Of a stretch of DNA of 64,000 nucleotides, positions 9,697 to 19,626 are shown in pieces; the stretch's first letter is position 1; each line of letters begins with the position of its first letter. The translations under genes and the position numbers were made by a program. The stretch is taken from assembly GCA_027448945.1 (NCBI GenBank), contig DAIDMQ010000003.1, positions 1 through 64,000 on the forward strand, in the 5' to 3' direction. This stretch comes from Gallionellaceae bacterium. GTDB taxonomy: Bacteria > Pseudomonadota > Gammaproteobacteria > Burkholderiales > Gallionellaceae. Below the pieces are notes generated by a model that saw only the letters and a program-made list of their open reading frames with translations, ran no database searches and was not told the DNA's origin.

Positions 9697-11127
9697 ATGA
9701 CTGCTTATAAAACCGCCCTTTGTTGGCTGCGCCGTGACCTGAGACTGCATGATCACGCTGCGCTATACCATGCACTTTGCACCGCACGTGCTGTTCACTG
9801 CGTCTTTGTCTTCGACACCGATATTCTTGATGGCTTGAGCAACAAGGCAGACCGGCGCGTGGAATTTATCTGGCATAGCATCGTAGAGTTAAAGCATGCA
9901 CTGCGAGAACTCGGTAGCGATCTGCATGTTTTGCACGGCAGTGCTCGTCAGCTAATCCCCGAACTTGCCTCACAACTGGACGCACAAGCGGTGTATTGCA
10001 ACCATGATGAGGAACCTGAAGCACGCTCGCGAGACGTCTCTGTCGCCGCACAGCTCAGTCAGAGGAACATCGATTTTTACGACTACAAAGACCATGTCAT
10101 TTTTGAGCGCGACGAGGTATTGAATGGCTCAGGCAAGCCCTACCACGTCTTCACCCCGTACAAAAATGCCTGGCTGAAGAAGGTCGATGATTTCTATCTG
10201 CGCCCCTATCCCACAGAACGTTACTTCAACCAACTGGCTAGGGTCTCCGCTACCGAAATGCCTGGCTTGGCATCACTAGGGTTCAGTCCGTCCAACCTCG
10301 CGCAACTCGCTATGCCCAGCGGCATGTCGGGTGCATCAGCGATGTATGAGGATTTTCTGACCCGCATCGAGCATTACCACGAAGCCAGGGATTTCCCCGC
10401 GCTCAGAGGTGTCTCTTATCTCTCTACTCACCTACGCTTTGGCACAATTTCGATACGCACGCTCGCGCGCCATGCTTTCCATAAAGGCGGGCAGGGCGCG
10501 CAAACTTGGTTATCTGAATTGATCTGGCGCGATTTCTATCATGCCTTGTTGCATCACACGCCCCACGTCGTAGGCCACGCCTTTAAACCGCAATTCGAGC
10601 ATCTTGCATTCGGCAACAACGCTGCTTGGTTAGCGGCTTGGCAACAGGGCAGAACTGGCTATCCGCTGGTCGATGCGGGTATGCGCCAACTCAATCAGAC
10701 CGGCTTCATGCACAACCGCTTACGCATGGTGACCGCATCTTTTTTAGTCAAAGACCTGCAAATTGATTGGCGTAGTGGGGAACGTTTTTTTGCGGAACAC
10801 TTGAATGATTTTGACCTTGCTGCGAATAACGGCGGCTGGCAGTGGGCAGCTTCCACAGGTTGCGATGCACAACCTTGGTTCCGCATCTTCAATCCTGTCA
10901 CTCAGTCTGAGCGCTTCGACGCTGCCGGAAAATTCATCAGGCGCTATGTACCCGAGCTTAAGAACTGTCCCGACAAATACATTCATGCCCCGTGGACGCT
11001 CCCTGTTTCCGAACAACGAGCACGACAGATTGTGATAGGCGAGGACTATCCCGCACCCATCGTAGATCATGCAGTGGCACGGGAGAAGACCTTGGCGATG
11101 TTTAAGAATGTGGCAGACATCTCCTAA
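9697..11127 (+). CDS. phrB: Deoxyribodipyrimidine photolyase (class I CPD photolyase)
   Basis: Light-driven repair of cyclobutane pyrimidine dimers using FADH- and an antenna cofactor. The 476 residues start with the N-terminal antenna domain (ALCWLRRDLRLHDHAALYHA). The FAD-binding helical domain carries TWLSELIWRDFYHALL, YPLVDAGMRQLNQTGFMHNR and the signature NGGWQWAASTGCDAQPWFR. It is transcribed divergently from yqgE and converges on chpA, leaving only 19 bases between the two stops. Confidence 0.94.
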   Translation: MTAYKTALCWLRRDLRLHDHAALYHALCTARAVHCVFVFDTDILDGLSNKADRRVEFIWHSIVELKHALRELGSDLHVLHGSARQLIPELASQLDAQAVYCNHDEEPEARSRDVSVAAQLSQRNIDFYDYKDHVIFERDEVLNGSGKPYHVFTPYKNAWLKKVDDFYLRPYPTERYFNQLARVSATEMPGLASLGFSPSNLAQLAMPSGMSGASAMYEDFLTRIEHYHEARDFPALRGVSYLSTHLRFGTISIRTLARHAFHKGGQGAQTWLSELIWRDFYHALLHHTPHVVGHAFKPQFEHLAFGNNAAWLAAWQQGRTGYPLVDAGMRQLNQTGFMHNRLRMVTASFLVKDLQIDWRSGERFFAEHLNDFDLAANNGGWQWAASTGCDAQPWFRIFNPVTQSERFDAAGKFIRRYVPELKNCPDKYIHAPWTLPVSEQRARQIVIGEDYPAPIVDHAVAREKTLAMFKNVADIS

Positions 11128-11146
11128 CGCCAGCCTGGGCTAAACG

Positions 11147-14100
11147 CTATGCAACGGCTTTGACGAAGTCGGCGATACGACTCAATAATTCTTCTTCCTG
11201 ATAGGGCTTACCCAGATAGGCATTCACGCCCAGTTGCATCGCATGATCACGGTGTTTATCCGCAGTCCGCGAAGTTATCATGATGATAGGCAGTTCTTTG
11301 GTCTTGCTGTCCTGACGCAGACGCTTGGTCAGTTCGAAACCATCCATACGGGGCATCTCCACGTCCAACAACATCACTGTCGGCGAGATGTCGTTAAGTT
11401 GTTCCAGCGCATCCACACCATCCTTCGCCGTCACCACTTCATAGCCTGCACGGGTAAGCATGCGGGTGGTGATCTTGCGCACAGTGAGCGAATCATCCAC
11501 CACCATGACCAGCGGCAATTTACGTGGTAACTCGGCATCAGACTTAAACGGTGCACTGACGAATACACTCTGCGAGATTTGCAAGGGATTAAGAATCAAA
11601 ACCACGCGACCATCACCACGGACGGTTGCACCGGCGATACCCGGCAGGCGGGCAAGTTGTGGCCCGATGTTTTTAACCACGGCTTCCTGGTTGCCCAGCA
11701 ACTCGTCTATGTGCAATGCCATACGCGCCTCACCGCTACGCAACAACAGCACAGAGTTACGCGCTTGATTTTCTCCGGCGGGAGCAGTGGCATTCAAAAG
11801 TTGCGGCAGATAATGCAAGGGATATTGCTTACCTTGCCATTGAATCAGACGAGAGCGATAGAGCTCTTCCATTTCGGCAGTCTTAACCTGACGTACTTGC
11901 TCCACCATGGCGGCTGGCAGCGCATAGATTGCCTCTCCGCAACGTATCATCAATACCTGCGTCACCGCCAAAGTCAGCGGTAAGTGGATAGTGAATTTTG
12001 TTCCTTTACCAGGATGCGAAGCCACGTCGATACGTCCACCTAAAGCAGTAATCTCGCTACGCACGATGTCCATGCCGATGCCACGACCGGCGACCTCAGT
12101 CACTTCTTTGGCGGTGGAGATACCCGAAGCAAAAATCAGTTGCGCGAGTTGATCATCTGTCGCCTCGTCCTGTGCTTGCAACAAACCCTGAGCCACAGCC
12201 TTTTCTTTTAGTGCTGGGAAATCCAAGCCTGCACCATCGTCACTCAAATCAAAAACAACCTCATTGTTTTCTTGGCGCAGATTGAGTCGAATTTCACCGA
12301 GAGGCTGTTTACCCAGGCTGTTACGATCTTGCTCGACCTCCAAGCCATGTGCCATCGCATTGCGCAACAAGTGTTCAAACGGCGCGGTCATTTTTTCCAG
12401 CACACTACGATCCAATTCGACCGAGGTACCCGACAATTCCAGGTTGGCACGCTTGCCCAGTTCTTTGCCTGTTTGGCGAACGATGCGATACAGACGATCG
12501 GTGATGCTATTGAACGGCACCATGCGCACATTCATCAGACTCTGTTGCAATTCGCGATTCAAACGCGCCTGTGCCGACATCGCAGATGTCGTCTCATCAA
12601 GGTTCTTAAGCAGGGCCTGCTGTACGGTCTGAACGTCATGCACACTTTCGTTCATGAAGCGCGTCAGCTCCTGCAAACGAGTGAAGCGGTCGAATTCTAG
12701 CGGATCGAATTGTTGGTCCTGGTCATGTATCAAGGACACGCGTGCCTGCATCTGACTTTCCGCTTGTATCTCAACTTCGCGCAATTGTTTGCGCAAGCGC
12801 ACCACACTTTCGGTCAATTCCAGCAGACCGTCTTTAAAGGCACGCAACTCACCGTCCATACGTGCGCGCGTCACGCTGATCTCGCTGGCTTCATTCACCA
12901 AGCGATCAATCACATCCGCGCGTACGCGCAACATATTGCCTTGTAGCGCACGTTCCGCACCGATTTCCAGCGTGCGTCTGTCTACTGGCGCATTCGTGCT
13001 GACTTTATCTGTCGCACGTTGACGCGCATCGGTCACATCGACTACCTGTGCTAATGGTTTACCCGTACGCAACTCTTCCAACAGTGCGGTGATGCGGTCA
13101 TAGTCATGCTCCAAGCCGTCCCAATAACCCTGCTGTTGCTCACGTGCTGTCGCTGCAAGCAACTCGTCTTCCATCTCATGTGCGACTTGACCGATACGCA
13201 TCGCACCGGCCATGCGCGCACTACCCTTGAGGGTATGCAGCAAACGATTAAGCATCTGCAAGTGCGGTCCATCGCCGGGTGCTTCCCGCCATGCGCGCAG
13301 GTTCTCACCCACTCTGGGCAGCAACTCGTCGGCCTCTTCCATGAAAATAGGCAGTAATTGTTCGTCGACTTCATCAAGCACTAAAGCGCTGTGCTCTACT
13401 TTTACCTCGGTAGATGTTTCGTCTGCAACTTCTTGTTTGGCACTCTCAACCGACACCATCTTCGGCAGAGCTTCTGTACTACTCACCAAAGTTAGATGGG
13501 GCGCGGCATTCGCGCCCTCATGCCCATTCTCCTCGGCATGGAATTTATCTACGTTGAGCAGATAGACCTGATCACTGCTTGCCTTGGGAAACTGTCGTGC
13601 AGACAAATCCTGAACCATGCGATCGAGTGTGGCGATGCTGCTGCTGAGCAGTTCGTACTGGCTGTCTTGCAACTGGAAGGTGGCATCCATACGCGCTTGC
13701 AGCCAGTTTTCCAGCGCAAACGCCAACTCGACGATGGCATTGAAACCCATCGCACGACTGACCCCGGCCAAGGTATGCGCAGCGCGCATGAAATCGTATC
13801 CGACACGCGTAGGTTCTGATGCTGCCATCATTGCAAGCTGCTGTTGCAGTGTTGCAACATGCTGAGTTGCCTCCTCGGTACCAATTTTGAACAAGGCACC
13901 GGACAAGGTGATTGCACCGATCTGTACCGGGCCCAGCACCTCGGGTGCTGCCATATTAACGGGCGCAGTTGACTCATCCGTTGCCGTACTAGTCAGCATG
14001 CCTTGATAGCTATCCACCTCCGGCGCCATCTCGACTTCGGATTCAATAGTTTTGATTAATTCAGCCTCTTGCGCGGCGATTTCAGCGGTGCGCGACTCTA

Positions 14101-16219
14101 TGCTTTGCGCTAGCGACAGCAGCTCGCCCGCCTCAAAATCTACAACTTCATTGTGTTGCAAGCCATCTACCCAAGTTTTGAATTTAGATATAGCCATCTC
14201 TATCATCTTGATGACGGGCTGGATAATCGGCTTGCCGTCTTGCAGCCAAGTATTCATCGCGCGCTCCAAGCCCCAGGCCACCTCACCCAACTCGTACAAT
14301 CCGACCATGCGCCCACTTCCCTTCAGGGTGTGGAAACCGCGCCTTATCGTGATCAAGGGTTCGTTACTTAATTCATGCAAGGTACAAAGCATGAGGTTCT
14401 CGCTCATAATGCCCAATACTTCGACAGCTTCTTCCAAGAAAATCTCAATCAATTCGAATTCTTCGCTAGACCGCACTGCCGGTGAAACGTAAACCTTATT
14501 CACCAGCGTGACATCCTTATCAAACGAGATGCCGGCCAGCAGATTTTCCAGTTCTGTGTTTGAAGCCACCACCGCATCCTCAATCGCCTGATTGGTGTGG
14601 GGAAGATTTTGCAAATAGGTTTCCAAGGCACTCAAGGCATTGGCAATCGCACGCGTCTGCACACGACTCGCAGGTTTGTCTGCGCCAGCCATCAGCTTCA
14701 CGGCCTCCTTGAAGGCATCTGTCAATTTGGCTGCAGCATGTAGCTCCAAGATCTGCAAGCTACCCACTATCTCGCGCAACTCTTTTATCAGTGGCATCAG
14801 AACTTCGCGTCTGTTGTCATCTGCGAAAAAGGTGTTCAGGCCTATCTCTACCCTTTGTAGATTGTTCAACATCTCTTTGCTCAGCAAAGATCTAACCAAA
14901 GCACTTTCCTGACCGCAATACAAAGCGACCAAGTCAGCCATAGGCTTGGTGTCAATTTGGGGAGATTGCAATGCCTCGTGCATGCGCTCGGCCAGCGCCA
15001 CGGATTGTTGCTGGAAGTCAGCTGGCAACTGGCGATAGCTAGACAAGCCCCTTGCCATCAGCAACAAGGCCATCGCCATATCCAGCGACAACGCTTGCAC
15101 ATTGCCATCCAGGTTCGCATGTACGGCAAATTTTGCGATTGCCCTTGCTAGCACTTGCAATGATCCGCGATCTAATTTCTCTGAATACTGTTCGATTAGT
15201 TGCGTCTGGTTGATGAAGTTCGCGCAATTTTCTTTACTGCCTCGCACGCACGCATCCCAACATTCTTCAGCTTGTTTGATATGCTCACTGATTATCGTCA
15301 ATCGCCTGCTCAGCAATGAAGTAGGAACGCTGTTTTCAACGGGGATATAACGTCGCAAAGCGTAGTGTTGCGAAACATCATTGGCTACTCTGCTTACGCA
15401 CAAAGCATTGCTAGCAATGGCGTACAACATCTGATTCAATTCCGGCTGCTCTTCAACGCTGCGCCCCTCAAGAATGGCGCGCATCTGATGATCGATACGC
15501 CCCAGCATCTTGGGCACATTCATATCATTGGAGGGTCTCTGACTGGACAGACTATCCATAAAACCTGCAGCCGCCCACCAGTATGCACGCTCCCTACCTG
15601 AAGGGACGGCCGACAACACACTCATCATCGCATCATGCATCACGTGCAAGGCCGCCCTTACATCGAGCTGGCGCAGATAACGTATCAGCGCTTGCTGAAA
15701 TTGCATGCGTGCCGCTTTTATTTGGGTCTGCGGATCCAGTGCCTGCGGGAACGCCAACACATTGGCTGGAAGTTCTATATTTACATTCGGGAAGAACAAA
15801 TCAAGCTCAAAGGACATCTCCAGTCCGCGCATATGCTGGAGTTCTTGATACAGCGGAAAGAGGCGCAAGGTGGCGTTATCTATGCCCTTGGCCAAGTCAT
15901 CCAAAAATTGCGCCATCGCTTGCAGACAGTTCTCCAACCCTTCTTGCTGCACTGGCGTGGCTGTATCAGGACGGCTGGCTAACTCAGCCATAACCGTCTG
16001 TATCTCGGCGCAGTAGACTGCCAGCCCATCTAGACCGACCATTCTGAACACGCCAACCATGCGCTTAGCTTCATTCTGTGCGGCGACCATCGCATCAACT
16101 TGGGCAACAGGTCCCGACCAGAATCGTTCCAGCAATGCTTGCAACTCGGACAACCCCCCTTCTATACCGGGCCTGACGACAGCAAGTGCTGCCCGATCGA
16201 ATTGTGCTGGATTCCCCAT
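11147..16219 (-). CDS. chpA: ChpA/PilL-type hybrid chemosensory histidine kinase for twitching motility
   Basis: Central CheA-like kinase of the Pil-Chp system, 1690 residues, cytoplasmic. The N-terminal ~600 residues are helical and FimL/Hpt-like without a clear phospho-His. Three Hpt-type segments follow: FHTLKGSGRMVGL near 631, AAHTLAGVSRAMG near 818 and LLHTLKGSARMAG near 995. Next come the CheA dimer/ATPase core (HLLRNAMAHGLE near 1287, GRGIGMDIVRSEI near 1380), a CheW-like domain and a C-terminal receiver (VMVVDDSLTVRKITTRM; phospho-Asp in MLLDVEMPRMDG near 1619). It is the last gene of pilG-H-I-J-chpA. The Pseudomonas homologue controls type IV pilus extension and cAMP level; that role here is inferred. 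Confidence 0.94.
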   Translation of the reverse strand: MGNPAQFDRAALAVVRPGIEGGLSELQALLERFWSGPVAQVDAMVAAQNEAKRMVGVFRMVGLDGLAVYCAEIQTVMAELASRPDTATPVQQEGLENCLQAMAQFLDDLAKGIDNATLRLFPLYQELQHMRGLEMSFELDLFFPNVNIELPANVLAFPQALDPQTQIKAARMQFQQALIRYLRQLDVRAALHVMHDAMMSVLSAVPSGRERAYWWAAAGFMDSLSSQRPSNDMNVPKMLGRIDHQMRAILEGRSVEEQPELNQMLYAIASNALCVSRVANDVSQHYALRRYIPVENSVPTSLLSRRLTIISEHIKQAEECWDACVRGSKENCANFINQTQLIEQYSEKLDRGSLQVLARAIAKFAVHANLDGNVQALSLDMAMALLLMARGLSSYRQLPADFQQQSVALAERMHEALQSPQIDTKPMADLVALYCGQESALVRSLLSKEMLNNLQRVEIGLNTFFADDNRREVLMPLIKELREIVGSLQILELHAAAKLTDAFKEAVKLMAGADKPASRVQTRAIANALSALETYLQNLPHTNQAIEDAVVASNTELENLLAGISFDKDVTLVNKVYVSPAVRSSEEFELIEIFLEEAVEVLGIMSENLMLCTLHELSNEPLITIRRGFHTLKGSGRMVGLYELGEVAWGLERAMNTWLQDGKPIIQPVIKMIEMAISKFKTWVDGLQHNEVVDFEAGELLSLAQSIESRTAEIAAQEAELIKTIESEVEMAPEVDSYQGMLTSTATDESTAPVNMAAPEVLGPVQIGAITLSGALFKIGTEEATQHVATLQQQLAMMAASEPTRVGYDFMRAAHTLAGVSRAMGFNAIVELAFALENWLQARMDATFQLQDSQYELLSSSIATLDRMVQDLSARQFPKASSDQVYLLNVDKFHAEENGHEGANAAPHLTLVSSTEALPKMVSVESAKQEVADETSTEVKVEHSALVLDEVDEQLLPIFMEEADELLPRVGENLRAWREAPGDGPHLQMLNRLLHTLKGSARMAGAMRIGQVAHEMEDELLAATAREQQQGYWDGLEHDYDRITALLEELRTGKPLAQVVDVTDARQRATDKVSTNAPVDRRTLEIGAERALQGNMLRVRADVIDRLVNEASEISVTRARMDGELRAFKDGLLELTESVVRLRKQLREVEIQAESQMQARVSLIHDQDQQFDPLEFDRFTRLQELTRFMNESVHDVQTVQQALLKNLDETTSAMSAQARLNRELQQSLMNVRMVPFNSITDRLYRIVRQTGKELGKRANLELSGTSVELDRSVLEKMTAPFEHLLRNAMAHGLEVEQDRNSLGKQPLGEIRLNLRQENNEVVFDLSDDGAGLDFPALKEKAVAQGLLQAQDEATDDQLAQLIFASGISTAKEVTEVAGRGIGMDIVRSEITALGGRIDVASHPGKGTKFTIHLPLTLAVTQVLMIRCGEAIYALPAAMVEQVRQVKTAEMEELYRSRLIQWQGKQYPLHYLPQLLNATAPAGENQARNSVLLLRSGEARMALHIDELLGNQEAVVKNIGPQLARLPGIAGATVRGDGRVVLILNPLQISQSVFVSAPFKSDAELPRKLPLVMVVDDSLTVRKITTRMLTRAGYEVVTAKDGVDALEQLNDISPTVMLLDVEMPRMDGFELTKRLRQDSKTKELPIIMITSRTADKHRDHAMQLGVNAYLGKPYQEEELLSRIADFVKAVA

Positions 16220-16240
16220 ATTTATTAATTCTTGCCCAGA

Positions 16241-18247
16241 TTATTGGAGCTTAAAGCCCGCTACCGATCCCTTCAGATCAGTCGCCAAGGCATTGATCTG
16301 CGCTACAGAATGCGCTGACTGACGGGTACTTTCGGTTGTTTGGTTGGTAATATTCATAACATCCTTCATCACCACCGACACCTCGCCCACCATGTCAGTC
16401 TGCACCTGCGTGGTCACCGAAATACTATTAATCAGCCGCGCCAATTCATCGGACACCGACTCAATCTCTTTGAGTGACTGACCCGCAATATCTGAAAGTT
16501 TCGCACCTTCGACCACACCGACGGTACTCTTTTCCATCGCCGCGACCGCATCATAGGTATCGCTTTGAATGGTCTTAACCAACGCACCGATTTGTTTAGT
16601 CGCTTCGCCTGAACGTTCCGCCAGTCGCTGAACTTCCTCCGCAACCACCGAGAAGCCTCGGCCCGCCTCACCAGCGGCTGCCGCTTGAATCGCCGCATTC
16701 AACGCCAACACGTTGGTCTGTTCGGTAATGTCCGAAATCAGATCCACGATCTCACCAATCTCCTGCGAGCTTTCACCCAGGCGTTTGATTCGTTTCGCAG
16801 TGTCCTGAATCTGTTCACGAATACCGTCCATACCTGCAATAGAGTTACGCACCGCATTCGCACCCTGTTCCGTTGCAGCCAAAGTGCGTCGACCCACTTC
16901 CGTGGCCTTGGCAGCAGAACTATCAACTTCCAAAATGGACTTCGCCATCAACTGGACCGACTCTTCCGCATCCTTCAACTCACTCACCTGTTTTTGGGTA
17001 GCGATCAGCAGTTCTTTGGAAATTTTATCCGCCGCTTCTGTCGCCACGCCCATTTTTTCAGAGGATTGCGTAATACCCAAAACCAGCTTGCGCAATTCCT
17101 CGGTGGTGTAGTTTACCGAGTCAGCAATCGCACCTGTAATATCTTCAGACACAGTCGCACGAATAGTCAGATCACCTTCAGCCAAGTCGCTCAACTCGTT
17201 CATCAAGCGCAAAATCGCGCTTTGATTCTGTTTGTTCGCCGCTTCCGCACGATCTGCCTGTTGTTTGGAGTTATCCAAGTTAGCTTTAAAGATAGCCAAC
17301 AGTAACAAGATTGATAACAAGCCAAACAGTACCGACATCCATCCCGTCACGGTTGCCAACAGGCCACCCTGATAAGCGCCGCGCAACGAGATACTGTGCC
17401 CGACCAAATCCTGCGTGCCTTTATCAATCGCCGCTAACGCTTCTTTACCCTCAACCAAGCTGCGAGACTGACCTACCAGCGTCTCAACACTGGAACGGTA
17501 AGGTTCGAAAAGCTCCATCGCACGCTGAGTCACCGCCTCACCCTTAGGCATGGCAGCCAAGGCTGTTTCAGCCGCGTAGGTATCGACACCCAGGCGCGCC
17601 ATCTCATCCAAACTAACTTGGGTACCCAACAGTACAGCCGTGTCACGCGCAATCCGCTCGACTGCCAATTGGAATGTGCCGGACAGATCGCGGCCCACGG
17701 TCGCGGTCAGTTGGTCGGATAACTGACGAAATTCATTATCACCCAAGTTAATCGCCGCAATGGATCGCGCCAGCGTCACCAAGGCCGCACGACCAGCTTC
17801 CAGTCGCTGCACATCTGCGACCGTCTGACTGACTGTCACTAATGCCGGATCAAGAAGATCACGCGCTTTACCGGTAGTCGCCGGAAAATCCGGCCCGCCT
17901 TTATCCAACTTATTTGCGCTGACCTCCAATGCCTGACGAACTGCGGTCAGTTGATCAAAGGCCTTACCGTCACCGGAAACCGCAAGCGCAGATGCATTGT
18001 TAATCTGGTTGGCATACAACTCGATATTAGAGGCCTCCAGCACATAACCCGTTCTGTAGCCCGCCTCTCTATCGTTGATAAACGCGGAGATCGCGGTCAC
18101 CGCCAATGTCACCGCAACCGCCACTCCCAGTAAATTGAGCTGCTTTGCGATTGGCAAATTGCCTATGAGCGGTAATTTAAAGTACGCACTGGACTGCTTT
18201 TGTCCCGCTTGCGGCTTTTTATTGGTTGATTTTTGTTCGCTTGCCAT
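16241..18247 (-). CDS. pilJ: Type IV pilus methyl-accepting chemotaxis protein PilJ
   Basis: Transmembrane receptor of the Pil-Chp system, 668 residues. A first membrane segment follows a Lys/Gln-rich N-terminus ([20 protein letters not shown]) and a second lies near residue 300 ([18 protein letters not shown]), enclosing a periplasmic PilJ-type helical domain. HAMP-like and signalling domains follow, with the invariant hairpin tip [20 protein letters not shown] and [18 protein letters not shown]. The gene sits between pilI and chpA, 21 bases ahead of chpA. In Pseudomonas it senses pilin and surface contact. Confidence 0.95.
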   Translation of the reverse strand: MASEQKSTNKKPQAGQKQSSAYFKLPLIGNLPIAKQLNLLGVAVAVTLAVTAISAFINDREAGYRTGYVLEASNIELYANQINNASALAVSGDGKAFDQLTAVRQALEVSANKLDKGGPDFPATTGKARDLLDPALVTVSQTVADVQRLEAGRAALVTLARSIAAINLGDNEFRQLSDQLTATVGRDLSGTFQLAVERIARDTAVLLGTQVSLDEMARLGVDTYAAETALAAMPKGEAVTQRAMELFEPYRSSVETLVGQSRSLVEGKEALAAIDKGTQDLVGHSISLRGAYQGGLLATVTGWMSVLFGLLSILLLLAIFKANLDNSKQQADRAEAANKQNQSAILRLMNELSDLAEGDLTIRATVSEDITGAIADSVNYTTEELRKLVLGITQSSEKMGVATEAADKISKELLIATQKQVSELKDAEESVQLMAKSILEVDSSAAKATEVGRRTLAATEQGANAVRNSIAGMDGIREQIQDTAKRIKRLGESSQEIGEIVDLISDITEQTNVLALNAAIQAAAAGEAGRGFSVVAEEVQRLAERSGEATKQIGALVKTIQSDTYDAVAAMEKSTVGVVEGAKLSDIAGQSLKEIESVSDELARLINSISVTTQVQTDMVGEVSVVMKDVMNITNQTTESTRQSAHSVAQINALATDLKGSVAGFKLQ

Positions 18248-18265
18248 ACATTACCCCTGCGGCAC

Positions 18266-18748
18266 TTATGCGCCTATTTGCAAAAACTCCGGCTGAGTCA
18301 AAAGATTGCCGATATCAAGCTTGTGCCATACGGCATCCAGCTCATCCCTATACCCCGTTTGATCTTCTCGCCACTCACGCGCATCGCGAAGACCCAATAC
18401 CTTATCCACCAACAACGCCGCATTGAATGCATGGCGTTCGGACACTAACAACATTCGTTTCTCTGAAGAACTTTTTACTGCGCCCAGCCTCAAGTAACTA
18501 GCGATGTCGGCAACGCAATACAGGCTACCGCGCACATTGGTCACACCCTTTATCCAAGCTCTGGACATCGGCACGGGCTCAACTGCGAGCGGGGTCAAGA
18601 CTTCGCTGATGTCCGCCATATCAACCAGCCAGTTCTGTCCGGCAATACTCACACCCAAAGTCGATATTTGGCGCGCTTCGCCACCTCCGGCCTTGATGCG
18701 GTCACTTAGATTCTGTTGGAATTCACGCAGATTCAGATGCTGTGCCAT
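18266..18748 (-). CDS. pilI: CheW-like adaptor PilI
   Basis: Couples PilJ to the ChpA kinase. It has 160 residues with a single CheW domain: WLVDMADISEVLTPLAVEPV, the conserved ARG/NVRG element (WIKGVTNVRGSLYCVADIAS) and RMLLVSERHAFNAALLVDKVLG. Spacing to pilJ is 18 bases and to pilH 16 bases, consistent with one operon. Confidence 0.93.
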   Translation of the reverse strand: MAQHLNLREFQQNLSDRIKAGGGEARQISTLGVSIAGQNWLVDMADISEVLTPLAVEPVPMSRAWIKGVTNVRGSLYCVADIASYLRLGAVKSSSEKRMLLVSERHAFNAALLVDKVLGLRDAREWREDQTGYRDELDAVWHKLDIGNLLTQPEFLQIGA

Positions 18749-18764
18749 ATTCGCTTGCCACTAA

Positions 18765-19130
18765 TTATGCGAGTGCCGCGATCTTGCTGAGCAATTCAGC
18801 ACCATCCACAGGTTTGACTACATAGTCCTTGGCACCCTGGCGCATACCCCACACTTTGTCAGTTTCTTGGTCTTTGGTGGTACAGATGATGACCGGGATA
18901 TGAGCTGTTTCAGGATCTTTGGTGATCGCGCGTGTTGCTTGAAAGCCATTCAGACCCGGCATCACGACATCCATTACGATCAAATCAGGCTTTAAAGCCT
19001 TGGCTTGTGCCACGCCTTTTTCACCGTCTTCTGCCAAAAAGACTTCGAAACCCGCATTGGTCAATATTTCTCCAATAATGTGGCGCTCCGTAGCAGAATC
19101 ATCGACAAGCAAAATCCGTTTAATAGCCAT
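18765..19130 (-). CDS. pilH: Twitching motility response regulator PilH
   Basis: A stand-alone receiver of 121 residues with IKRILLVDDSATERHIIGEI, the phospho-Asp in LIVMDVVMPGLNGFQ, Thr in VIICTTKDQETDKVWGMRQG and Lys in KDYVVKPVDG. In Pseudomonas, PilH opposes PilG and influences pilus retraction. Its start overlaps the end of pilG by 11 bases. Confidence 0.93.
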   Translation of the reverse strand: MAIKRILLVDDSATERHIIGEILTNAGFEVFLAEDGEKGVAQAKALKPDLIVMDVVMPGLNGFQATRAITKDPETAHIPVIICTTKDQETDKVWGMRQGAKDYVVKPVDGAELLSKIAALA

Positions 19131-19533
19131 AATTCTTTTCCTCTTGTTTACGTGTGTGTGCCAGCACAGTATCGACTATGCTTTTTTTATTGAAGGGTTT
19201 GATGAGATATTGATCGGAACCGACCAATCTGCCACGCGCCCGATCAAACAGAGTGTCTTTGCTGGTCAGCATAATTACCGGTATCGTTCTGAATTTATTG
19301 TTATTTTTAATCAACGCACAAGCTTGATAGCCATCCAAGCGCGGCATCATGACGTCGATGAAAATCAAGTCAGGATGATGCTCCACCACCTTGGAGAGCC
19401 CATCAAAACCATCTTCAGCCAACACCACATCACAGCCCGCTTGTTTTAAAAATATCTCGCCGCTACGGCGTATGGTATTGCTGTCATCTATCAGCAATAT
19501 CTTAAGTCCTGCTAGTGGTTGTGCATCTTTCAC
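19120..19533 (-). CDS. pilG: Twitching motility response regulator PilG
   Basis: A stand-alone receiver of 137 residues and first gene of the Pil-Chp operon. Motifs are LKILLIDDSNTIRRSGEIF, LIFIDVMMPRLDGYQ with the phospho-Asp, VIMLTSKDTLFDRARG and DQYLIKPFNKK. The start codon is GTG, preceded three bases upstream by a run of eight G on the coding strand (19537-19544). That run is the only Shine-Dalgarno-like sequence. In Pseudomonas, PilG promotes pilus extension. Confidence 0.93.
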   Translation of the reverse strand: MKDAQPLAGLKILLIDDSNTIRRSGEIFLKQAGCDVVLAEDGFDGLSKVVEHHPDLIFIDVMMPRLDGYQACALIKNNNKFRTIPVIMLTSKDTLFDRARGRLVGSDQYLIKPFNKKSIVDTVLAHTRKQEEKNYGY

Positions 19534-19626
19534 TGTCCCCCCCCATTGCCGCTCGCGCGTCCCCTTATCCTTGCATTAGCAAGACCCAAGATACTAACCA
19601 ATTTACCTACTTTTGTCATAGCAAGT

